Shown here piece by piece: positions 50,654 through 59,247 of a stretch of 64,000 nt of DNA. The stretch lies in the NCBI GenBank assembly GCA_035275405.1, contig DATEMU010000003.1, positions 620,001 to 684,000 of the forward strand, in the 5' to 3' direction. The notes below the pieces were generated by a model. That model did not search any database. It was not told the origin of the DNA and saw only the letters and a list, made by a program, of their open reading frames with translations. How positions within the stretch are numbered: the first letter of the stretch is position 1; each line of letters starts with the position of its first letter. The position numbers and the translations under genes were made by a program. Origin of the DNA: Phycisphaerae bacterium (GTDB lineage Bacteria; Planctomycetota; Phycisphaerae; UBA1845; UTPLA1).

Positions 50654-52831
50654 GTGACATCACTTCTGGCACAACTTGAGGCGTTCATCGCGGCGGCGCT
50701 GGCGGATGCGTACGGCGATACAGCGGCCGGTGTCGGACCGCAGATCCGCGCGGCGGCAGACGCCAAGTTCGGCGATTATCAATCCAACGTGGCGATGGGG
50801 CTGGCCAAAACGCTGGGGGCCAAGCCGCGCGAGGTGGCGCAGAAGATCGTGGAGGCGCTGCCGCCCGCAGCTCGCGACATGATCGAGCCGCCGGAAGTTG
50901 CAGGGCCGGGGTTCATCAATCTCAAGCTGCGTTCGGAGTTTCTGGCGGCGCGGCTCGGCTCGATACCACCGGCGCCGGTCAATGCGGATGAGGATCGGCT
51001 GGGCATCGAGCCGGTAGAGACCTCGACACGGCAGACCGTCGTCGTCGATTACTCGTCGCCCAACGTGGCCAAGGAGATGCACGTCGGGCATCTGCGCAGC
51101 ACCGTTATTGGGGACACAATCGTCCGTGTGCTGGCGTTCGAGGGACATCAGGTCATTCGACAAAATCACCTTGGGGATTGGGGGACGCAGTTCGGCAAGA
51201 TCATCCTCTCCTTATGGCATCTGTGTATGGGGCGGCATCAGAACGAGACCGCGGCGGATTTTGATCGATTGGCCGACGAGATCTCTCGCGCCGCGCGAGA
51301 GGGCGGCGACGCGAAGTCGGCGTTGCTGGAGCATCGCCGTCGGATTCACCAGGAAAACCTCGAGCGGGATCTGGACGGCCGGGAGTTCAGCCAGTTCATT
51401 CAGACTTTTGAGCCGAGCTTCGGCGAGCTCCTGCCGGCGTACCGCTATGTCAACGCGGTGGAGGATGCGGCGGAGGGAACCGGCTTGACGGTTACGAACA
51501 AGGTCACGAGCGAGAGTTATCCTCTATCCGCGGTGTCGCGCCATGTCGCCGCGATGTTGCAGGGCAAGACGCCGCACGACAATACGCAGGAATTGGCCGC
51601 GTGGCGCAAGGCCAAGGATGCGACGCTGAAGGAGTGCAACGCGATCTATCGGCGGCTGGGCGTGCTTCTGACCGACGATGACATTTGCGGAGAGAGTTTC
51701 TACGAGCCGCTTCTGCCGGGCGTGATTGAGGAGGTTCAGGCGCGGCTCAAATCGACGGAAGGCCAGAGCGGCGAATTTCGCGCAGCTTGTCGCAAGGACA
51801 AAGGCGCCGTGTGCGTCTTCCTGGAGAAACCTGATGGCTCGCCCGCGTTCAAGGGCCCTCAGGGCGACCCGTTGCCCATGATCATTCAGAAGTCGGACGG
51901 GGCGTCGCTGTATGCCACGACGGATATCGCGGCAATCCTTTATCGCGTCAACCATGCGCACCGGCATGTCGTGGCCTTGCAGACTCCCGGGTTGAAGTCC
52001 GTGTTGTTGGGCGAGCCGTTTCGCGGCGGGCTGGGGGCGGATCGCATCGTCTATGTGGTCGGTTCGCCGCAAAAGCTGCACTTTGAGATGCTGTTTCCGA
52101 CGGTACGCGCGATGGGTTGGTTAACTAAAGCAGAGGGCGAGATTCGGCTGGAGCACGTGGCGTTCGGCTCGGTGCTCGGCGGCGATCGGAAGATGCTGCG
52201 GACCCGCGGCGGAGAGACGGTCAAGCTCAAGGATCTGCTCGAAGAGGCCGTCGAACGGGCGGAGAAGATGGTCCGGGAGACGGAGGACGACACCGAAAAG
52301 CGCCGCGGTTTTGCGGAAGCGGAGATCAAGAACATCGCGGCAACGGTGGGCATCGCCGCCGTGAAGTACGCCGATCTGGCACAGAATCGCAATACAGATT
52401 ATGTTTTTTTGTGGGACAAGATGCTCGCGCTGCAAGGAAACACGGCTCCGTACATGCTCTATGCGTACGCCCGGGTCCGATCGATTTACCGCAAGGCCGC
52501 GGAATCGGGGCCCGAGGTGATTCAATCCGAAAACAGCGATCCGAAATCGGCAATCGTGCTCTCGCATCCCGCTGAGCGCGCCTTGGCGATTCGTATTTGC
52601 CAACTTGCTGAGACCATCGAGACGGTCGGCGAGAACCTCCTGCCGAATTTCCTGTGTGACTATCTTTTTGATCTGGCCGGTCGGTTCATGGCCTTTTACG
52701 AATCGTGCCCCGTGTTGCAGGCGCAGGACGATGCGACGCGGGCATCCCGCTTGCGACTGTGTGATCTGACAGCGCGGGCACTTCGCTTGGGCCTTCGACT
52801 TCTGGGGATCGGGACATTGGAGCGCATGTAA
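50654..52831 (+). CDS. argS: arginyl-tRNA synthetase
   Basis: 725 residues from GTG 50654 (TSLLAQLEAFIAAAL); family members are typically 550-600, so this one is enlarged, mainly between the HIGH and KMSK regions. N-terminal Add-1 domain with DYQSNVAMGLAKTLG; HIGH-type HVGHLRSTVIGD; DDICGESFYEPLLPGV; ASLYATTDIAAILYR; the KMSK-like loop is degenerate (GGDRKMLRTRGGETVKL); C-terminal anticodon-binding domain with NLLPNFLCDYLFDLAGRFM. It charges tRNA-Arg. No clear ribosome site precedes the GTG. Confidence 0.95.
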   Translation: MTSLLAQLEAFIAAALADAYGDTAAGVGPQIRAAADAKFGDYQSNVAMGLAKTLGAKPREVAQKIVEALPPAARDMIEPPEVAGPGFINLKLRSEFLAARLGSIPPAPVNADEDRLGIEPVETSTRQTVVVDYSSPNVAKEMHVGHLRSTVIGDTIVRVLAFEGHQVIRQNHLGDWGTQFGKIILSLWHLCMGRHQNETAADFDRLADEISRAAREGGDAKSALLEHRRRIHQENLERDLDGREFSQFIQTFEPSFGELLPAYRYVNAVEDAAEGTGLTVTNKVTSESYPLSAVSRHVAAMLQGKTPHDNTQELAAWRKAKDATLKECNAIYRRLGVLLTDDDICGESFYEPLLPGVIEEVQARLKSTEGQSGEFRAACRKDKGAVCVFLEKPDGSPAFKGPQGDPLPMIIQKSDGASLYATTDIAAILYRVNHAHRHVVALQTPGLKSVLLGEPFRGGLGADRIVYVVGSPQKLHFEMLFPTVRAMGWLTKAEGEIRLEHVAFGSVLGGDRKMLRTRGGETVKLKDLLEEAVERAEKMVRETEDDTEKRRGFAEAEIKNIAATVGIAAVKYADLAQNRNTDYVFLWDKMLALQGNTAPYMLYAYARVRSIYRKAAESGPEVIQSENSDPKSAIVLSHPAERALAIRICQLAETIETVGENLLPNFLCDYLFDLAGRFMAFYESCPVLQAQDDATRASRLRLCDLTARALRLGLRLLGIGTLERM

Positions 52832-52846
52832 CGGCCGCTGCCCGGA

Positions 52847-53407
52847 CTATTTTGTCGGCTTGCCCGAATGCTCCAGGTGCGCCTCGAAGTTCTTGTGAAA
52901 TCGCTCGATCACTTCCTCGTCGTGCTTTATGACGACGATGTTCTCGGCGTTGCTCTCGCTGGCCGCCTTGGTCAGGTTGTAGGAGCCCGTGATGACGGTC
53001 GTGTTGTCGATGAGGATGATCTTGTTGTTGGCGACGTCGTGATCGCGGTCGAACAGGATTTTTACGCCGCTTCGCCGCAGGACCGGCCAGCGACCGTAGG
53101 ACATGTTTTCCTGTGATTTGTCGAGGACGATGGTGACGTCCACGCCGCGGCCCTTGGCGGAGGCGAGGGCGTCCGCGATTGGTTTGGACGTGAAGATGTA
53201 CATCTGGATGCGGATTCGCCGTCGGGCTTCGCTGATTTCCCGTACGATCCGGTCTTCCAATTCGTCACCGGGGGAAAAGTAGGCGCGGATGGACGGCGCG
53301 CCGCGTGAACCCCTCGGCGGTGCCATGGCGGCGGAAAAGAAAAATGCGGCGACGGTAATGACCGCGCAGGAAACAAAGACTGACAATGTACGTTTTCCCG
53401 ACGTCAT
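52847..53407 (-). CDS. secreted phospholipase D-like protein with altered HKD motif
   Basis: 186 residues from ATG 53407, preceded by GGAGAAAAAGCT; the longer frame has no homology. Signal peptide (VFVSCAVITVAAFFFSAAMA), then the single-motif PLD fold of Nuc-type nucleases: RIQMYIFTSKPIADALASA, VDVTIVLDKSQENM, and NNKIILIDNTTVITGSYNLT. The catalytic H-x-K-x4-D should read HNK at 127-129; here it is NNK, so the nucleophile His is replaced by Asn. Activity is doubtful unless this is a base-call error. It may be a binding relative. Confidence 0.83.
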   Translation of the reverse strand: MTSGKRTLSVFVSCAVITVAAFFFSAAMAPPRGSRGAPSIRAYFSPGDELEDRIVREISEARRRIRIQMYIFTSKPIADALASAKGRGVDVTIVLDKSQENMSYGRWPVLRRSGVKILFDRDHDVANNKIILIDNTTVITGSYNLTKAASESNAENIVVIKHDEEVIERFHKNFEAHLEHSGKPTK

Positions 53408-53547
53408 AGCTTTTTCTCCAGCCCCCGTCGCGAGTTTTACCATCGATTTCAAAAGAGGCAATTCCCGCGTTGGATTGGAATCGGCCCTTGTGATTTGTTC
53501 GGGGATCGGGGACTTCAATTGGCCGAATAGGGCTGTCGCAGCGGAAA

Positions 53548-54735
53548 TCAGGCAATCGGCCGGTAGTAATAATCCCGCTTCTGCGGCCGCCAGCCGGCGT
53601 CGGCGATGAGGCGGCGGATTTCGGGTTCGTTGAGGCGATAAGTGGCTCCGGCGGCGCTGACGACGTTTTCCTCCATCATCACGCTGCCCATGTCGTTGGC
53701 CCCATAGAAGAGCGCGAGTTGGCCGATCTTGGGGCCCATCGTGACCCAGCTCGATTGGATGTGGGGGATGTTGTCGAGGTAGAGCCGCGAGAGGGCGAGC
53801 ATGGTCAAGTATTCGTGGGCGTCGGCGAGGAGGAGGTGCTTGCCGTCGTTGAGGGGCCTTCGGCTGAAGGCTTGAGGCTTGAGGCTTGAGGCTTGAGGAA
53901 GAGGCTTCATTCGCCCCAACGGCGTATTCTCAGGTTGGAACGTCCAACAGATGAAGGCGCCGAAGCCGCCGCCGTTTCTGCGCGCGAGCGATTCATCCTG
54001 TAACTCCCGCAGCAGCCGCAGGTGCTCGAAGCGCTCCTCCACTGTCTCCATATGCCCGAACATCATTGTGCAACTCGTGGACATGCCGAGGATGTGGCAC
54101 TGGCGCATGACCTCCAGCCACTCGTCGGTCATCGTCTTTCCGATCCCGATCTTCTCGCGGACCCGGTCCGAGAGGATTTCCCCGCCGCCGCCCGGAACGG
54201 TATTCAGCCCCGCCTCCTGCAATCGCGCGAGCACGTCGTGGATGGTCATGTCGAAGACCTGGTGAAACGCAAAGATCTCTGGCGGGCTGAAGGCGTGGAT
54301 GTGGATCGTCGGGTAGTTCTTGCGGATGAAGCGCATCAGATCGAGATACCACTCAAACGGCAGACCGGCCGCGCCGTCGGCGGGGACCAGGCCCCCTTGC
54401 ATAAGGATCTGCGTACCGCCGATGGCGATCAACTCCTCGATCTTCCGGCCGATCTCGTCGTAGCTCAGCGTGTAACCGGTCGGCAGGTCCGTGCGACCGG
54501 TATTCATGCCCGGCGGATCGGCCTTGAAGTTACAGAAGATGCACTTGGCCGTACACCAGTTCGCGTAGTTGATATTGCGGTCGACGACGTAGGTGCGATA
54601 GTCCTCGGGGTGCAGCCGCTGCGTCGCGGCCAGCGCCCGGCGGCCCAGGCCGTGAATCGACTCGTCGAAGTAAAGTTGCCGAAGGTCGTCCGTAGAGAGG
54701 CGGCCCGTCGTTGGCATGGCGGCGACGGCGGTCAT
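53548..54735 (-). CDS. mqnC: cyclic dehypoxanthinyl futalosine synthase (radical SAM)
   Basis: 395 residues from ATG 54735, overlapping the mqnA stop by ATGA; the frame runs on upstream inside mqnA. Radical SAM Cys cluster NWCTAKCIFCNFKAD, then GYTLSYDEIGRKIEELIAIG, MQGGLVP, SFSPPEIFAFH-like AFSPPEIFAFHQVFDM, GLNTVPGGGGEILSDRVR, and LYLDNIPHIQSSWVTMGPK. It cyclises dehypoxanthine futalosine in the futalosine route to menaquinone. MqnE is a related alternative, but the neighbour and motifs favour MqnC. About 20 extra residues near 280-295 (PQASSLKPQAFSRR) come from a 7-mer repeat array. Confidence 0.88.
   Translation of the reverse strand: MTAVAAMPTTGRLSTDDLRQLYFDESIHGLGRRALAATQRLHPEDYRTYVVDRNINYANWCTAKCIFCNFKADPPGMNTGRTDLPTGYTLSYDEIGRKIEELIAIGGTQILMQGGLVPADGAAGLPFEWYLDLMRFIRKNYPTIHIHAFSPPEIFAFHQVFDMTIHDVLARLQEAGLNTVPGGGGEILSDRVREKIGIGKTMTDEWLEVMRQCHILGMSTSCTMMFGHMETVEERFEHLRLLRELQDESLARRNGGGFGAFICWTFQPENTPLGRMKPLPQASSLKPQAFSRRPLNDGKHLLLADAHEYLTMLALSRLYLDNIPHIQSSWVTMGPKIGQLALFYGANDMGSVMMEENVVSAAGATYRLNEPEIRRLIADAGWRPQKRDYYYRPIA
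53869..53896. repeat. four perfect GGCTTGA 7-mers inside mqnC
   Basis: GGCTTGA repeated four times without error, preceded by a degenerate unit (GGCTGAA). On the coding strand it gives SSLKPQAF, a loop insertion in the mqnC product. Confidence 0.9.
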
Positions 54736-55538
54736 GGCAATAGCCCGTGGCGATCGGCGAGGTGAAAGAAGCGGTCCATGGCGGCGTGCATCGGCGGCGT
54801 CAGCCGATAGCGCATGATCTCGCACAGGTACTTCGTCGCGACATCGACGGGCCAGCCGTGGATCGCGGCGTGCTCCCCGGCGATTCGGCGTGCATCGGCG
54901 ACACCGGCATCGCGGGCTTCGGCCAGCAGCCGCGTCATCGCCCGATGATCGCGGTCCTTCGGTCCGTACCACGCCGCAAAGACGAAGGGCAGGTCAGTGA
55001 GGTGCTTCCACGCCGCGCCCAGATCGACCTCAAAGCCGAAGCCGCGCGGGGCGTTGCGGACGACCTTGTCGCCGATCAACAAAACGGACTCGTTGGACAT
55101 TCCCTCGTCGGCGACCCCGGCAGGCCGGCAGGAGATCAGCTCGATATCGCGGCTGTACAGTTCGCGCCACACGAGCCGGGCCAGGACGATCGACGTGTGT
55201 GAGTCGCCGTCCACATGCACGCGCTGCACCTTGTCTGGCGGGACTTTGGAAAACACGCGGACCGTCTGCGTCTCGCCGTCGCTGGCGATGCAGCCGTCGG
55301 CGACGAGCGTAAGCCGCTCGCGGTTTCGCCAGTAATCGACGACCGGCAGCAGCGCGGCGTCGCACCCGCCGAGGGTGAGCAATTCGCTCAATTTCGACGG
55401 GACCGCCGGCTTGATCACGACGCCCCGGCGATCGAGCAGGCTTTCGTAAAGCGGCAGGGCGTTCAGAAACGATACCACGCCGAGCGTCGCGGTCGCGGCC
55501 GGGGCGATGGGCGGGATGAGGGTCGATTCAGGGCTCAT
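54732..55538 (-). CDS. mqnA: chorismate dehydratase
   Basis: 268 residues from ATG 55538; TTG 55547 is possible. Periplasmic-binding-like fold of MqnA/MqnD: LGVVSFLNALPLYESLL, KPAVPSKLSELLTLGGCDAALLPVVDYW, VRVFSKVPPDKVQRVHVDGD, and FGFEVDLGAAWKHLTDLPFVFAAW. It turns chorismate into 3-enolpyruvyl-benzoate, the first futalosine-pathway step. It is co-transcribed with mqnC, which it overlaps by four bases. MqnB, MqnD and MqnE are not seen here. Confidence 0.9.
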   Translation of the reverse strand: MSPESTLIPPIAPAATATLGVVSFLNALPLYESLLDRRGVVIKPAVPSKLSELLTLGGCDAALLPVVDYWRNRERLTLVADGCIASDGETQTVRVFSKVPPDKVQRVHVDGDSHTSIVLARLVWRELYSRDIELISCRPAGVADEGMSNESVLLIGDKVVRNAPRGFGFEVDLGAAWKHLTDLPFVFAAWYGPKDRDHRAMTRLLAEARDAGVADARRIAGEHAAIHGWPVDVATKYLCEIMRYRLTPPMHAAMDRFFHLADRHGLLP

Positions 55539-55800
55539 GGGTTTCAATGGTGCCGTTCAGGGGTGTCCGATTTGGTCCAACAATGACCGTGTCAATCCGC
55601 GGTGGATTATACGAAAGGCCGTTTTCGTCGCCATCGGCCGCGGCGACCGCCATATCTTTCAACGGTATTGAAAACTCGGCCTGGGGCGAGCGACCGGCCG
55701 ATCTGTTTCATACGCGGCCCGTCGTGCAATCGTGCGGCCAGGCCGGGGTATCATCTACCGGCGGCGGACCGCGGAAAACCGACGCCAGGAGTTACGCAGC

Positions 55801-55956
55801 ATGGCTGGTGAAGAAAACGTCTTCCAACTCACGTTCATTGACCTTGCCATTCAGGTGGCGGGCATCTTTTCGAACGTCATCGTCGCTCTCTTCCAGAGCG
55901 TGTTGACACAGGTCTTTTCCGGCCTCCTCGGGGCCGTGACGGGCGGGACCGTCTAG
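55801..55956 (+). CDS. small hydrophobic membrane peptide
   Basis: 51 residues from ATG 55801, after AGGAG at good spacing. MAGEENVFQLTFIDL is followed by a long hydrophobic/amphipathic stretch (AIQVAGIFSNVIVALFQSVL, then TQVFSGLLGAVTGG). I do not recognise it. The clean ribosome site and single helix support a real small protein, but coding is not proven. It is divergent from mqnA and convergent with the DinB gene. Confidence 0.5.
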   Translation: MAGEENVFQLTFIDLAIQVAGIFSNVIVALFQSVLTQVFSGLLGAVTGGTV

Positions 55957-56002
55957 CCTTACCCTTCCAGCCGCGCGCCGGTCGCTATCGCGTGGCCATC
56001 AC

Positions 56003-56527
56003 TTACGGCACTGCCTCCTGCCGGCCGTCGCGGCGATGACCCTTCTCGTCGTACAGGCTCAGGTCCACATCCAGCAGCCACTTCGTCGTGGTCACGATCT
56101 GCCCCGTATGAAAGGCGAAGTGCTCGACGACGTGCAGGATCGCGGCGACGCCGGAGAGCCTGTAATTCTGGATCGCGTACTCGCGGACGAGCGCCGCATC
56201 GTCCACGCCGCCAAGTACCGCGTACGCCTCGTCCAATACGCCCGCCAGCGATTCAAGAAGCTGCTCCCGGGACAGACCGTCGCGCCGGGCAAACTCCGCC
56301 GGCCGGTCGCGCGGCACAATCGCCCCGCCCAGCCCCCCGACGATCCATTGGCGGACATTGCCGGCGAGGTGCAGGAGGAGATTGGCGACGCTGTTGCTGT
56401 TGTCGTTCGGGCGGAACCAGATCTGCTCGGCGGAGAGCAGGGCGCAGCAGCGGCGAACCTGCGCGAAGTGGTCGGCAAGCTTCTCGATCGCGTAACGGCG
56501 GAGGATCGGGGCGACGGTGCCGGTCAT
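56003..56527 (-). CDS. DinB family protein
   Basis: 174 residues from ATG 56527; upstream of that the frame overlaps the PEP-CTERM gene. Four-helix-bundle DinB/DUF1572 pattern: three metal-type His at LLLHLAGNVRQWI and ILHVVEHFAFHTGQIV. Members bind metal and may act as thiol-dependent S-transferases; the substrate is unknown. It lies 23 bases downstream of the PEP-CTERM gene on the same strand. Confidence 0.85.
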   Translation of the reverse strand: MTGTVAPILRRYAIEKLADHFAQVRRCCALLSAEQIWFRPNDNSNSVANLLLHLAGNVRQWIVGGLGGAIVPRDRPAEFARRDGLSREQLLESLAGVLDEAYAVLGGVDDAALVREYAIQNYRLSGVAAILHVVEHFAFHTGQIVTTTKWLLDVDLSLYDEKGHRRDGRQEAVP

Positions 56528-56550
56528 CGACCCAGTATAGCAGCGCGTGT

Positions 56551-57687
56551 CTAACGTCGGGCGCGGGTCCGCCGGCGCCGGAGGCTCGACAGCAAGAGAC
56601 CGAGCGCTGCCAGCGACAGCGCGGCAGGTTCGGGGATGACCGCCCGCCAACTTTCCTGAAAACCGCTGGGGTTAGTGCCGTATCCGACGATCGTGTTGCC
56701 ATCAGAGGAGATTCCCCACGCGTCGATCAACCTCCACCCACTGAGGTCCAGGCCGAAGTCATTAACAAGTACGTCGCGGAGGTTGCGCATGCCGTAATTG
56801 GCATCCCAAATAAACGCCTCGAAGTCGATGGAGTATTGGCCCGTAACCGATTGCCCAACGACGAGACTTCCGTCACCCGATACGTCTCTTGCAATACTCT
56901 CGAAATCGCCTTGGGGCAGATCGCCGAGTCGCTGAACGCCACCTCCTGATGTCCAGCGATACGCCTCCAGCGACCCGAGACTCGACAGGGGAGCTCCCCA
57001 GCCAACCACGACAGTTCCATCGCTGGAAACTGCCGAAGCGGTTTGTGCCAGGAAGTCGTCGGGTTGACCGCTAAGTAGCGACATTCCCGTTTCGTTCCGC
57101 CAGATGAACGCCTGTTCGTAAAGCGGACCAAAAGTATTCCCTACAATGACAGATCCATCAGTCGAAGAGTCCCACGCTTCGCCCTTTCCGTCGTGGCCGC
57201 CAGGGACGTTTCCAAGACTCACATAGCCGGTATCCGGCGTCCACGTCACGGGATCATCGTCAATCGTGCTGCGCGCCGCCGACCCGAGAACCAGCGTCCC
57301 GTCTCCCGAAACTCCATATGCCCGGCTGAACTGTTGTGGCGAGCCGGGAAAGTAGCCCAACGCCACCCTGCCGGTTTGTGCAGTCCATCGGAATGCTTGG
57401 CTTGCCGAGCCGGACCCGCTGTAACCAGCGATGACCGAGCCATCGGCTGAGACGCCATAGGCGATTCCGCCCCCCAGAGATTGCATGCCACCGGTTTGAG
57501 TCCAACGATAAGCTGACCCACTCCTCCACCCGACAACCGTCGAACCATCGCCAGACACATCAAATGCCTGGTTTAAAATGTTGGCGCCCGTGGGACCGCC
57601 CAGCCCCATGAAACTGGGCGTGGGAGCGCTTCTTGTCGACTGACCTTGCGACAGCAACAAAACCACGACGGGAAGTATTTGATACAT
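56551..57687 (-). CDS. PEP-CTERM protein with HAF-type repeats
   Basis: 378 residues from ATG 57687, after GGAGG at ideal spacing. Signal peptide (ILPVVVLLLSQGQSTRSA). The body is seven imperfect repeats on the theme DVSGDGSTVVGW (GVSADGSVIAGY, GVSGDGTLVLGS, AVSSDGTVVVGW, DVSGDGSLVVGQ, GISSDGNTIVGY and so on), probably a beta-propeller. It ends with VIPEPAALSLAALGLLLSSL and an Arg-rich tail, the PEP-CTERM sorting signal cut by exosortase. Likely an extracellular matrix protein. A divergent gap of 178 bases separates it from pdxB. Confidence 0.9.
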   Translation of the reverse strand: MYQILPVVVLLLSQGQSTRSAPTPSFMGLGGPTGANILNQAFDVSGDGSTVVGWRSGSAYRWTQTGGMQSLGGGIAYGVSADGSVIAGYSGSGSASQAFRWTAQTGRVALGYFPGSPQQFSRAYGVSGDGTLVLGSAARSTIDDDPVTWTPDTGYVSLGNVPGGHDGKGEAWDSSTDGSVIVGNTFGPLYEQAFIWRNETGMSLLSGQPDDFLAQTASAVSSDGTVVVGWGAPLSSLGSLEAYRWTSGGGVQRLGDLPQGDFESIARDVSGDGSLVVGQSVTGQYSIDFEAFIWDANYGMRNLRDVLVNDFGLDLSGWRLIDAWGISSDGNTIVGYGTNPSGFQESWRAVIPEPAALSLAALGLLLSSLRRRRTRARR

Positions 57688-57865
57688 GATGACCTCCAAA
57701 TGGGGAAAGGGTCCCCATGCCCGATGATGACGCTGGCAATTTGCGTGCCATAAACCTACCCCCCGGCCATGGGCTGCCCCACATTCTACGAAAACACCAG
57801 GTGTCGGCACATGTTCCAAACACGCCAAGCGGGCGATTTTATTCCCCAACGCTATTATCGAGGCC

Positions 57866-59002
57866 ATGAAGCTGGCAGTGGATGACGCTATCTGGAGTGC
57901 ACCGGGGCTCTTTGCCCCCTTGGGCGAGGTCTCCACTTTTGCCGGTCGCAACGTCAGCGCCGCGCAGATTGCCAACGCCGACGCCCTCGTCGTCCGTTCG
58001 GTCACGCGGGTGGACGAGCGCCTGCTGGCGGGCTCGCGCGTGCGGTTCGTCGGGACGGCCAGTTCGGGGGCCGATCACATCGACACGCACTATCTCGCCG
58101 CGCACGGAATCGCCTTTGCCGACGCCGCGGGCTGCAACAGCCGGACCGTCGCCGAGTACGTGCTCGCGGCGCTGCTGCACCTGGCCCGGCGCGCGGCAAT
58201 CGACCTGGCGGAGAAGACGCTGGGCGTCGTCGGCGTCGGGCGGATCGGCTCGCTCGTCGCCGAATGGGGCGAGTCGCTGGGGATGCGCGTGCTCCTGTGC
58301 GATCCACCGAAAGAAGCTCTCGCCGAGGCGCAGAGGCGCGGAGGTGCGGAATCTTTCGTCAGCTTTGACCAGATCGCCGCCGAATCGGACGCGATCACGC
58401 TGCACGTCCCGCTGACACGCGCGGGGTCGTACGCCACAATCGGGATGGTGAACGCTGCATGGCTCGCGCGCGTGAAGCGCGGGGCGATCCTCATCAACAC
58501 TTCCCGCGGCGAAGTCGTGGAGGAGACCGCGCTGCTCGCCGCGGCGGAGGCCAACCGCATCGGCCCGCTCGTGCTCGACGTCTGGCGCGGCGAGCCGGCG
58601 ATCGATCCGGCGCTCGCGCGGGCGGCGGCGATCGCCACGCCGCACGTCGCGGGCTATTCGCTCGAGGCGCGCAGGCGGGCGGCGCTGATGATCCGCGAGC
58701 GCTTGGCGGAGTTTTTGGGGGAGGGCAAAGCTCCCGCTTTGCCCGTCACGAGCGACAAAGCAGAGCTTTCTCGTCCCCTGGCCGGTGCCACACTCGCCGA
58801 CATCGCCCTCCAGGCGACGGGTCTCGTGGAGACCGATCGGGCAATGCGGGAGTGGATCAAGAGCGGAAGTGCGGCCGGAGGGTTTGATGCACAGCGGGCG
58901 CGGTGCGTCCGGCGGCGTGAATTTTCCGCGTATGCGGTTGAGAACCAGTCACTTGATGAACGATCGCATAATCTCCTGCGGATTTGGGGGTTTCGCCCAT
59001 AG
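57866..59002 (+). CDS. pdxB: erythronate-4-phosphate dehydrogenase
   Basis: 378 residues from ATG 57866, normal for the family. PdxB oxidises 4-phosphoerythronate in the DXP-dependent vitamin B6 route. N-terminal KLAVDDAIWSAPGLFAPLGE, VGTASSGADHIDTHYL, NAD site LGVVGVGRIGSLVAEWG ending in LLCDPP, INTSRGEVVEETAL (active Arg), LDVWRGEP (Glu), IATPHVAGYSLEARRRAAL (His). The C-terminal dimer domain ends GGFDAQRARCVRRREFSAYA. Between the two, the linker (EGKAPALPVTSDKAELSRPL) is encoded by two hairpin repeats. A second copy of the 3' end lies at 60304. Confidence 0.93.
   Translation: MKLAVDDAIWSAPGLFAPLGEVSTFAGRNVSAAQIANADALVVRSVTRVDERLLAGSRVRFVGTASSGADHIDTHYLAAHGIAFADAAGCNSRTVAEYVLAALLHLARRAAIDLAEKTLGVVGVGRIGSLVAEWGESLGMRVLLCDPPKEALAEAQRRGGAESFVSFDQIAAESDAITLHVPLTRAGSYATIGMVNAAWLARVKRGAILINTSRGEVVEETALLAAAEANRIGPLVLDVWRGEPAIDPALARAAAIATPHVAGYSLEARRRAALMIRERLAEFLGEGKAPALPVTSDKAELSRPLAGATLADIALQATGLVETDRAMREWIKSGSAAGGFDAQRARCVRRREFSAYAVENQSLDERSHNLLRIWGFRP
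58723..58774. repeat. two adjacent hairpin repeats inside pdxB
   Basis: GGGCAAAGC-TCCC-GCTTTGCCC at 58723-58744 is a perfect 9-bp palindrome. ACGAG-cgac-AAAGC-AGA-GCTTT-CTCGT follows at 58748-58774. Both lie in the coding linker between the catalytic and C-terminal domains. Confidence 0.75.
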
Positions 59003-59247
59003 TGACGGTTGATTCGAGAAGACGACTGGTTCAGGAGGTCTGGCCGGACACGCGCGCGGCGCTTATACTCTGAACGGACTCGGATGGCTGTCAGGATTGG
59101 ATCGCATCAGCGGTTCCTAACGTGATCGAATAATTAGCATTTATCCTTCCCAGGCGATTCTCGTGACCGGCATCCGGGTCCTTCGTTGACGGGGCGATTC
59201 CCCCGTCGGTTCGAAGTGAGGCCCAGTGGGGGAGCCGGAGTTTCATC

